From Microcoleus asticus IPMA8 (GTDB taxonomy: Bacteria; Cyanobacteriota; Cyanobacteriia; Cyanobacteriales; Microcoleaceae): a stretch of DNA of 9,742 nt. The notes under the pieces were generated by a model. It worked only from the letters and a program-made list of their open reading frames with translations, was not told where the DNA came from and ran no database searches. The stretch covers positions 1-9,742 of the forward strand of contig NZ_SRRZ01000184.1 of the NCBI RefSeq assembly GCF_013179805.1, written 5' to 3'. Positions 5,413 to 9,742 of the stretch are shown piece by piece (positions within the stretch are counted from its first letter, which is position 1; each line of letters opens with the position of its first letter). Made by a program: the position numbers and the translations under genes.

Positions 5413-5889
5413 ATGAATATTCCTGTCGTTTCTACACCGTATTTACAGAGAATTGCTGAAATTCGCAGCAAAATTGAAGCTCTTAAAGCTGAGGCTGAAG
5501 CAATCGAACCTGATGCTATTGTTGAAGGCTTTGATGTTCTTCAATCTCAACAGTCTCGGAAACAGATTGTCTATAACGATGCCAATGCCAAAATTGTCAT
5601 TCAGTTTCGGAATCAATACGATGACCAAATCCTTCCCATTCAGCGCCTAGATGAGGACATTGCACGGGAATATGAAAACCTCTGCCGATCTAATGCTGAA
5701 TCGATCGAATCTTCTAAAGCTTTCATCGCTGAACTTCAAACTCAACTTGAAGAAGCAGAAGCAAAATTAGAAACGTTTCTGACTTCTGAACATTTGAAAA
5801 ATCTGCAAAAACAGCGGGCGATCGAACTCAAGAAGACCGAGTTTCAAGTACCCAAATTAGCGGTTTATGTCCATCAATTAAACCGTTAA
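5413..5889 (+). CDS. Unknown coiled-coil protein
   Basis: 158 residues from ATG 5413, with no clear Shine-Dalgarno sequence. Two heptad-like charged helices are visible: IAEIRSKIEALKAEAEAIE (about 14-32) and FIAELQTQLEEAEAKLETFL (about 103-122), the second running into EHLKNLQKQRAIELKK. Between them is a short beta-like segment (IVYNDANAKIVIQFRNQYD, 52-70). A paired or antiparallel coiled coil is likely, so the protein is probably cytoplasmic and oligomeric. There is no signal peptide or membrane segment. I do not recognise a family. It has no GCTTCGC element upstream, but the 18-bp inverted repeat at 5326 lies in that position. Confidence 0.72.
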   Translation: MNIPVVSTPYLQRIAEIRSKIEALKAEAEAIEPDAIVEGFDVLQSQQSRKQIVYNDANAKIVIQFRNQYDDQILPIQRLDEDIAREYENLCRSNAESIESSKAFIAELQTQLEEAEAKLETFLTSEHLKNLQKQRAIELKKTEFQVPKLAVYVHQLNR

Positions 5890-5969
5890 AATATGGAAAG
5901 CTAAACATCGAAGCTATTGGTCAATACAGAACTTAAAATCATAAAAACTTTGGCTAACTTCCAATTGAC

Positions 5970-5990
5970 GTAATGCTTCGCTGTTGGGCT
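5970..5990 (+). repeat. GCTTCGC element, copy 8 (TAATGCTTCGCTGT type)
   Basis: TAATGCTTCGCTGTTGGGCT with the core at 5975-5981; closely matches copies 6 and 9. At 93 nt before ATG 6075 it is the most distant copy. Confidence 0.7.
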
Positions 5991-5993
5991 TTG

Positions 5994-6025
5994 AGTTTCT
6001 TATTTCTCATATAGAAACAGAAACT
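5994..6025 (+). promoter_or_regulatory. Interrupted inverted repeat between element and ATG 6075
   Basis: AGTTTC (5994-5999) pairs with GAAACT (6020-6025) and TTTCT (6003-6007) with AGAAA (6013-6017), separated by a small internal loop. A purine-rich GAAAC tract follows up to 6060. No U-tract is present. Confidence 0.45.
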
Positions 6026-6074
6026 AGAAACAAAAAATGAAACCTGAACTGAAACTTAATCTGAAGCAAAAACC

Positions 6075-6842
6075 ATGCAGAATCCAATTATCGTAGACGG
6101 ACACGCATTTAGAATCCCCGGTGTCCCTAGCCGTTACAGGGCTAACTGTTCGAGGGATTTTGGCGTCTTCGTTACCGGAGACACGAAAGGCTTAAACATT
6201 CTCGAAGTCCAAGAAAGGAAATTAAGCCGTGGAAAATTTGTTGAAATGGCTGTTTGTTCGATCGGCTCAAAGATTCTAACTTTTGAGCCAAATTATGTGA
6301 ATGAACAATTCACCGAAATCTGGGGATTCCCAGTAAGCGGAGGTATGAAAGAGTTCTTTCATGCCAATTGTTCTGAACTGTCAACTTTCTTGATTCATCG
6401 GCAGTCACGAGACAAGTTAAAAACTCTGGTTGAGAGCTTCAGTCAGCAAGCATTCAATTCTTGGGTTGAAGAGGGAATGCCAGGGGGTTACGAGGAGTAT
6501 GCTCGATCGAAAGCTGCTGATGCTCTATTCACCAACATTTTCCGTTTTGAATTGATTAAGCAGGAAAGTCGCGAATATGGAGCCTATTACGCAGTCTCAG
6601 TTTCCATTCGTCCGCCAAATGGAGCTTTAGATGAAGCAGCTCTTAAAGCAGCACGTCAAGTTCATGAGGCCGAAACTCAAGGATTCATCTGTTGTGAAGA
6701 CCCTCGGCTAGTCGAAAATGAGCAAATGTGCGTTGCCTCAATGCCTCAGTCTCAAGCACCAGTAACATTGCCTGAAGCTGAGCAACAGTCAGCAATCAAT
6801 GTGACCACAACGTCTGCAAAGCAAATCAAGTCTGCTAAGTAA
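6075..6842 (+). CDS. Unknown 255-residue cytoplasmic protein
   Basis: 255 residues from ATG 6075. An N-terminal beta-rich region (VDGHAFRIPGVPSRYRANCS, DFGVFVTGDTKGLNILEVQ) leads into a mixed domain with KILTFEPNYVNEQFTEIWGFPVSGG, then a helical segment (LKTLVESFSQQAFNSWVEEG, about 118-137) and a second mixed segment (ANIFRFEL-like, AYYAVSVSIRPP, about 155-181). From about residue 213 the tail is low complexity (SQAPVTLPEAEQQSAINVTTTSAKQ). No signal peptide, membrane helix or catalytic motif is apparent and I do not recognise a family; a cyanobacterial plasmid-specific hypothetical protein is possible. The strong terminator at 6863 ends its transcript. Confidence 0.75.
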   Translation: MQNPIIVDGHAFRIPGVPSRYRANCSRDFGVFVTGDTKGLNILEVQERKLSRGKFVEMAVCSIGSKILTFEPNYVNEQFTEIWGFPVSGGMKEFFHANCSELSTFLIHRQSRDKLKTLVESFSQQAFNSWVEEGMPGGYEEYARSKAADALFTNIFRFELIKQESREYGAYYAVSVSIRPPNGALDEAALKAARQVHEAETQGFICCEDPRLVENEQMCVASMPQSQAPVTLPEAEQQSAINVTTTSAKQIKSAK

Positions 6843-6862
6843 TCTGTCGTTTAGCTGAAAGA

Positions 6863-6888
6863 GTTGGGGAGCAATCCCCAGCTTTTTT
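6863..6888 (+). terminator. Intrinsic terminator after the 6075 gene
   Basis: GTTGGGGA (6863-6870) pairs with TCCCCAGC (6875-6882), one G-U pair, GCAA loop, then six T at 6883-6888. Confidence 0.92.
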
Positions 6889-6960
6889 AAAAAGCCAGAG
6901 TCAAAGTCTAAATCAGTCGATTGACACATAAAAGTAACCACAAAAGGGAGAACAAAAACA

Positions 6961-7926
6961 ATGGGAACTAAAATTTCTTGGGCAACAGATGTTTGGAATC
7001 CTATCGTAGGATGCTCTCGCGTACCAAAAAGTCCCGGATGCAAAAATTGTTATGCAGCAAACCTCGCTAAATCTGCACGGTTACAGCAATTTCCTCAGTA
7101 TCAAGAAGTTAAGGAATGGAACGGGAAAATTGCCTTTGTGCCGTCACAGCTAACTAAACCGTTTAAGTTGAAAACCCTGCAACTTTTCTTCTTATCAATG
7201 AGTGATCCAGGGCATCATAATGTCAAACGAGAATGGCTCGATCGGATGTTTGCGGTAATGGCAATCGCAAACGAGCACCAATTCCTGTTTCTGAGCAAGC
7301 GACCTGAAACCGTGAAAGCCTACATAGACGAATTAACAGCAGGTCGTTTGTATGAAGCAGCCAAATATTTCTGGAAGGAAACCGAAATCCCCAAACGACT
7401 CTGGCAATCACTGGAGCAACTGAAAGATTACTTTGAGAAGTTGGAATTTCCGCTCAAAAATCTTTGGATTGGAACCAGTGTCGAAAACCAGGAAGTAGCC
7501 GATCGCATCCTTGATGTAAGAGATACAGTAGCCCACATCCGGTTCATTAGCTGTGAGCCGTTGTTGGAGCGCATTGACCTCCGCAAGTATTTGGGCATCT
7601 GTGTCGGCTGCCAAACCTGCGAGTTTCGAGGCGACCATCGAATTGGAAAACCGATGGTGGTAAATTGGGTAATTGCGGGGGGTGAATCAGCCTGGAAACG
7701 CAGCGATGCCCGACCCTGCCATCTAGATTGGTTGCGATCGATCGTTCAACAATGTCAGCTCGCGAAAATTCCAGTCAGTGTTAAACAACTGGGCTCTAAT
7801 CCGATCGATAGTTCTCCCTACATTGATGGTGTTGCAATAACTAATTACTCGGTCAAGGTTAAAGACCATACCGATATCAACGAATTTCCATCAGAGTTAA
7901 GGTTCAGACAGCATCCAGGTTTCTAG
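6961..7926 (+). CDS. DUF5131 family protein (phage Gp37/Gp68-like)
   Basis: 321 residues; ATG 6961 lies ten bases after AAGGGAG. The family pattern is clear along the chain: ISWATDVWNPIVGC (5-18), a Cys cluster C18/C27/C30 in GCSRVPKSPGCKNCYA, LFFLSMSDPGHH (75-86), HQFLFLSKRPE (106-116), LWIGTSVEN (168-176), IRFISCEPLLERIDL (193-207), VNWVIAGGES (234-243) and PVSVKQLGS (271-279). The family is found in phages and many mobile elements; its three-Cys cluster and barrel-like motifs suggest a relation to radical SAM enzymes, but its biochemical role is not established to my knowledge. C18 to C27 spacing is longer than the usual C-x6-C-x2-C. A second Cys group C214/C217/C220 (CVGCQTC) could bind zinc or an iron-sulfur cluster. 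Confidence 0.9.
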   Translation: MGTKISWATDVWNPIVGCSRVPKSPGCKNCYAANLAKSARLQQFPQYQEVKEWNGKIAFVPSQLTKPFKLKTLQLFFLSMSDPGHHNVKREWLDRMFAVMAIANEHQFLFLSKRPETVKAYIDELTAGRLYEAAKYFWKETEIPKRLWQSLEQLKDYFEKLEFPLKNLWIGTSVENQEVADRILDVRDTVAHIRFISCEPLLERIDLRKYLGICVGCQTCEFRGDHRIGKPMVVNWVIAGGESAWKRSDARPCHLDWLRSIVQQCQLAKIPVSVKQLGSNPIDSSPYIDGVAITNYSVKVKDHTDINEFPSELRFRQHPGF

Positions 7927-7948
7927 ATTTAGTTTGGCTTTTCTTTAC

Positions 7949-7973
7949 GGATGCAGGTTTCACATCTGCATCC
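7949..7973 (+). terminator. Hairpin after the DUF5131 gene
   Basis: GGATGCAG (7949-7956) pairs perfectly with CTGCATCC (7966-7973), extended inward by two pairs, followed by the pyrimidine-rich TTCCTTT. Probable terminator. Confidence 0.72.
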
Positions 7974-8016
7974 TTCCTTTGATTCGTTAATACAACATTA
8001 CACTCATGATTCTGGA

Positions 8017-8035
8017 TAGTGCTTCGCTGTTGGAC
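8017..8035 (+). repeat. GCTTCGC element, copy 9
   Basis: TAGTGCTTCGCTGTTGGAC with the core at 8021-8027, 30 nt before ATG 8058. Its GCTTCGCTGTTGG stretch is identical to that of copy 8. Confidence 0.7.
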
Positions 8036-8037
8036 TG

Positions 8038-8053
8038 CAACTTTCTCAAGTTG
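8038..8053 (+). promoter_or_regulatory. Small hairpin just before ATG 8058
   Basis: CAACTT-TCTC-AAGTTG, six perfect pairs with a 4-base loop, ending four bases before the start codon. Its position would affect ribosome access if it forms in the mRNA. Confidence 0.45.
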
Positions 8054-8057
8054 AAAA

Positions 8058-8297
8058 ATGCCACATACTTTTGGATTTTTGGAACAAAGCCAAGAACAAT
8101 TAGCAAAACTAACCGCGAAAATGTTGTACGAAGTGGAATATATCGAGCCTGTTCTCGGTGAAGAGTTATTCCCCTACTACCGCCACTATTGCGTTATCTC
8201 AGCTTTCGGTAATAACTATTCCCAGAAAGGCTTTGGCATTTACGACTATCAAACCAGTAAGTACGATCGAATTGGTCACGTTCTCAGACATTTGTAA
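8058..8297 (+). CDS. Unknown 79-residue protein
   Basis: 79 residues from ATG 8058. It shows an amphipathic helix (QSQEQLAKLTAKMLYEVEY, about 10-28) and an aromatic-rich second half (ELFPYYRHYCVISAFGN, GFGIYDYQTSKYDRIGHVL). No signal peptide or membrane helix is present and the family is not recognised. The coding frame is supported by the usual gap structure on both sides: a GCTTCGC element and short hairpin before it, and another element with a hairpin after it. It is 75 bp upstream of the first small SLOG-like gene, so the two could be functionally linked, but the hairpin between them argues against simple co-transcription. Confidence 0.6.
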   Translation: MPHTFGFLEQSQEQLAKLTAKMLYEVEYIEPVLGEELFPYYRHYCVISAFGNNYSQKGFGIYDYQTSKYDRIGHVLRHL

Positions 8298-8324
8298 CAA
8301 TCCTGTTCAATTCAGTTTGCCAAT

Positions 8325-8340
8325 GAGGAGCTTCGCTATA
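8325..8340 (+). repeat. GCTTCGC element, copy 10
   Basis: GAGGAGCTTCGCTATA with the core at 8330-8336, 35 nt before ATG 8372. Its 3' end forms part of the hairpin that runs up to the start codon. Confidence 0.65.
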
Positions 8341-8370
8341 GGGTAGTGTTTCCGAACTCTACCCTACAGC
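8335..8370 (+). promoter_or_regulatory. Hairpin abutting ATG 8372
   Basis: GCT-A-TAGGGTAG (8335-8346) pairs with CTACCCTA-C-AGC (8359-8370): eleven pairs with one A/C mismatch and a 12-base loop, ending one base before the ATG. It occupies the place of a ribosome binding site. It could terminate the preceding gene or control translation of the next. Confidence 0.6.
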
Positions 8371-8371
8371 T

Positions 8372-8731
8372 ATGAAAGTCTTTCTCACAGGAACCGAGCA
8401 TTTGCAGAAGATGAACGATGAAATGTGGACAAGGATTCACAATATAACCAAACTAGATGCCGAAATTTTAATCGGCAACTATCCCGGATTTGACCAACTC
8501 GCCCTAGTTTTTTTAACGATTTTGAGGTATCCCAAAGTCACGGTTTATGAAACTGGCAGCAATCTCTGTTTTGAATACCCGCTTGTCTTTGTTGGTCAGT
8601 ATCCGGCTCAAGATATCTTCATGAGCAAACAAGCTGACTATATGCTTGCGGTCTACGACGGCAAAAGTCGCGGTGTCGCAGCCAATCTACAACGGATGCC
8701 ACCCAATCGGATTCGCATTATCCGAGTTTAG
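8372..8731 (+). CDS. Small SLOG-like nucleotide-sensor protein, copy 1
   Basis: 119 residues from ATG 8372. The pattern is that of a compact SLOG Rossmann-like domain: strand MKVFLTGTEHL (1-11), Gly-containing loop AEILIGNYPGFDQLAL (30-45), strand KVTVYETGS (55-63), QYPAQDIFMSKQADYMLAVYDGKSRGVAANL (76-106), in which D96-G97-K98-S99-R100-G101 corresponds to the second ligand loop. SLOG domains bind nucleotides or nucleotide derivatives and occur alone or fused to effectors in conflict systems; here no effector is fused. A paralogue at 8873 is identical at 64 of 119 positions. Function is inferred from fold only. The stop codon lies inside an 11-bp tandem repeat. Confidence 0.72.
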   Translation: MKVFLTGTEHLQKMNDEMWTRIHNITKLDAEILIGNYPGFDQLALVFLTILRYPKVTVYETGSNLCFEYPLVFVGQYPAQDIFMSKQADYMLAVYDGKSRGVAANLQRMPPNRIRIIRV

Positions 8732-8756
8732 CCAGAGTTTAGTCAGGGTTTAGCCA
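8724..8756 (+). repeat. 11-bp tandem repeat, three units, over the stop codon
   Basis: GAGTTTAGCCA, GAGTTTAGTCA and GGGTTTAGCCA in direct succession. The TAG of the first unit (8729-8731) is the stop codon of the SLOG-like gene. Confidence 0.8.
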
Positions 8757-8773
8757 GAAACAAAAACAAAAAC

Positions 8774-8829
8774 AGAAACAAGAAACAGAGCAGAAACAAT
8801 TCAGGTAACTGTTCCTGTTTCCTGTTTCT
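8774..8829 (+). terminator. AGAAACA/TGTTTCT inverted repeat between SLOG-like genes
   Basis: AGAAACA-A-GAAACAG (8774-8788) pairs with CTGTTTC-C-TGTTTCT (8815-8829): fourteen pairs and one mismatch. It arises from a run of (A/G)AAACA units at 8757-8799. No U-tract follows. It lies between the paired SLOG-like genes. Confidence 0.55.
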
Positions 8830-8872
8830 ATGGAAATTCAATGTTAATCAAATCAAATAGGAGTTTGATCGA

Positions 8873-9232
8873 ATGAAAGTATTTTTCACGGGACCGGAAA
8901 ATCTAAAAATAATTCCTCCTCAAGTCAGCCTAAGAATCTGTAAAGTAGTTGGGCTTAACGCCGAGATTTTGGTAGGAAACTTTAGCGACTTTGACGAAAT
9001 TGCTTTAGGAATATTGTTTATCTTAGAATATCCTAGAGTTACTGTTTATCAAAGCGGTAACAAGGATAATCTAGGGTATCCGATTGTCGATGTTGGTGAA
9101 TATCCCGCTTCCGATATTGCCATGAGTGAAGAAGCTAATTTCATGCTTGCCGTTTGTGACGGTAAAAGTCCCAGAGTTACTACCAATCTCCAACGAATGC
9201 CCAAAAACCGTATTCGTCTCATCCAGATTTAG
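8873..9232 (+). CDS. Small SLOG-like protein, copy 2, altered ligand loops
   Basis: 119 residues; ATG 8873 lies nine bases after AGGAG (8859-8863), a clearer ribosome binding site than its paralogue has. It aligns with the 8372 product over the full length without gaps (64 of 119 identical): MKVFFTGPENL, AEILVGNFSDFDEIAL, RVTVYQSGN, EYPASDIAMSEEANFMLAVCDGKS, NLQRMPKNRIR. Two loop glycines of copy 1 are replaced, G39 by D in GNFSDFD and G101 by R in DGKSPRV, both in places where SLOG proteins usually contact their ligand. The second copy may therefore bind a different ligand or none, perhaps acting as a structural partner. This is inference; the core fold appears intact. Confidence 0.7.
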   Translation: MKVFFTGPENLKIIPPQVSLRICKVVGLNAEILVGNFSDFDEIALGILFILEYPRVTVYQSGNKDNLGYPIVDVGEYPASDIAMSEEANFMLAVCDGKSPRVTTNLQRMPKNRIRLIQI

Positions 9233-9235
9233 TTC

Positions 9236-9276
9236 TCTCAGAAACAGAGAAATATCCACAGCTTCTGTTTCTGAGA
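9236..9276 (+). terminator. 12-bp perfect hairpin after SLOG-like copy 2
   Basis: TCTCAGAAACAG (9236-9247) pairs perfectly with CTGTTTCTGAGA (9265-9276), loop of 17. It starts four bases after the stop. No U-tract follows; it has the AGAAACAG core shared by other hairpins in the window. Confidence 0.6.
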
Positions 9277-9310
9277 AGTAACCAATTTTACTCGATCGCC
9301 AAAAACTACC

Positions 9311-9544
9311 ATGTTAAACCACACTAAACTTTACCCGAGCATTCCTGTCGAGCAAGCTAATAAACTCAAAACTATTTCAATTACCAATTCAGACAAGGGA
9401 CACAAAGATGGAGCGGCGATCGTCATTCCGTCGTTTATCTCTGGAACTGAAGCCAGAGCGATATTTGCTGAGAAACCACATTCAGTATTTGTCGGAGGAT
9501 ATATAGCAATCCTAAATGATTTTCTATATTTAGAGCAATCCTAA
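9311..9544 (+). pseudogene. Small unknown gene truncated by an IS element
   Basis: 77 codons from ATG 9311. The first ~63 residues (MLNHTKLYPSIPVEQANKLK..., PSFISGTEARAIFAEKPHSVFVGG) read as a genuine N-terminus of an unrecognised protein. After about position 9503 the frame enters the repeat AGCAATCCTAAATGATTTTCT, which occurs twice at the edge of the IS630-family element, and stops at 9542-9544. The last ~14 residues are thus likely encoded by IS sequence, and the original C-terminus is lost or lies beyond the insertion. Confidence 0.5.
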
Positions 9545-9554
9545 ATGATTTTCT
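9505..9554. repeat. 21-bp direct repeat at the IS edge
   Basis: The same 21 bases, AGCAATCCTAAATGATTTTC plus T, occur at 9505-9525 and 9534-9554, a 29-bp period. This may be the IS terminal repeat duplicated, or a solo end next to a full copy. Confidence 0.8.
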
Positions 9555-9742
9555 GTGTGTAAGTATATTGACATATTTTGGGGAAATCAAATTTATGTTC
9601 GTTAGTAAAAAACTCAAATAAAAATTTGACAATCTTAAAAGACCTACATAAATACCAATACTTTCTTAAAAAGTTTTTAGCTTGTAACCAAATATCTTCA
9701 ACGGGATTCTGTTGGGGAGCATTGGGAGCAAATAAAATACAA
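9541..9742 (-). CDS. IS630-family transposase, C-terminal part
   Basis: An open frame on the minus strand runs from the window edge to a TAG (complement of 9541-9543), giving 66 residues of a protein that starts outside. It contains LFAPNAPQQNPVEDIWLQAK, matching the last catalytic block of IS630/Tc1-type DDE transposases (L-P-x-Y-S-P-x-L-N-P-I-E-x-x-W), with Glu15 of the fragment as the third acidic residue. The following FLRKYWYLCRSFKIVKFLFEFF and KFDFPKICQY resemble cyanobacterial IS630 transposase ends. The protein would cut and join DNA at TA sites. It is the only gene in the window on this strand and is AT-richer than its neighbours, fitting recent insertion. Confidence 0.85.
   Translation of the reverse strand, partial: CILFAPNAPQQNPVEDIWLQAKNFLRKYWYLCRSFKIVKFLFEFFTNEHKFDFPKICQYTYTQKII

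Larger units (their letters stand above)
9505..9742 (-). mobile_element. IS630-family insertion sequence, partial
   Basis: The inner end of an element whose transposase reads from beyond the window on the minus strand. The boundary near 9505 is inferred from the direct repeat and the TATATA just before it, since IS630 elements insert at TA. The other end is outside the window. Confidence 0.65.

Noticed and set aside
6037..6096. 19-residue upstream ORF (MKPELKLNLKQKPCRIQLS) overlapping ATG 6075
   Set aside because: It could be a leader peptide, but there is no ribosome binding site and the sequence comes from a GAAAC-rich tract; too short to support.
6921..6926. TTGACA as a -35 box before the DUF5131 gene
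   Set aside because: No plausible -10 hexamer lies 16-18 bp downstream; the ribosome binding site region begins there.
111..8340. CRISPR array
   Set aside because: The GCTTCGC copies are hundreds to thousands of bases apart and vary in sequence; there are no regular spacers and no cas genes.
9435..9632. 65-codon minus-strand frame at the IS edge
   Set aside because: Out of frame with the transposase reading, which carries the recognisable NPVE...W block.

Overview
The window looks like accessory DNA of a cyanobacterium, probably filamentous, and more likely plasmid or mobile-element sequence than core chromosome. The 6-mer CGATCG, the core of the cyanobacterial HIP1 repeat, occurs more than twenty times where roughly two would be expected by chance at this moderate GC. 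No ribosomal, photosynthetic or central-metabolic gene is present. The products that can be recognised are types common on phages and plasmids: AlkB, a second 2OG-Fe(II) oxygenase, SLOG-fold proteins, a DUF5131 (phage Gp37/Gp68) protein and an isolated pseudopilin.

Layout. Every gene from 170 to about 9500 is on the + strand. Genes are small and separated by 75-225 bp gaps, most of which hold a hairpin, so the region reads as a row of single-gene units rather than one tight operon. In order: a frameshifted 2OG-Fe(II) oxygenase (170-681); a tandem pair of paralogues with a helical domain, a low-complexity linker and an SSB-like acidic/aromatic C-terminus (907-1353, 1537-1953); a GspH/FimT-like pseudopilin without a leader peptide (2126-2632); AlkB (2727-3332); a DUF1273/YpsA-like SLOG protein (3404-4018); a protein with a long acidic tail (4136-4597); an unknown gene cut by an in-frame TAA (4755-5168, open again to 5294); a coiled-coil protein (5413-5889); an unknown 255-residue protein (6075-6842); DUF5131 (6961-7926); a 79-residue unknown (8058-8297); a tandem pair of 119-residue SLOG-like proteins (8372-8731, 8873-9232); and a small gene (9311-9544) that appears truncated by an IS630-family element entering from the right on the minus strand (9541 to the window end).

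Non-coding structure is the most unusual aspect. A short element centred on GCTTCGC occurs ten times, always in a gap, always in the same orientation, 30-93 nt before a start codon, in front of ten of the fifteen gene units. Four copies share a longer block of about 35 bp. Several gaps also hold long near-perfect inverted repeats without a U-tract, some ending a few bases before the ATG, and several of these share an AGAAACAG core. Recognisable intrinsic terminators follow at least four genes.

How the genes work together cannot be settled from sequence alone. Themes are DNA or nucleotide chemistry (AlkB, a second 2OG oxygenase), nucleotide-ligand sensing (three SLOG proteins) and a possible link to single-stranded DNA metabolism (SSB-tail mimics). 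There are signs of decay (frameshift, nonsense codon, IS insertion), consistent with a fast-evolving accessory region.
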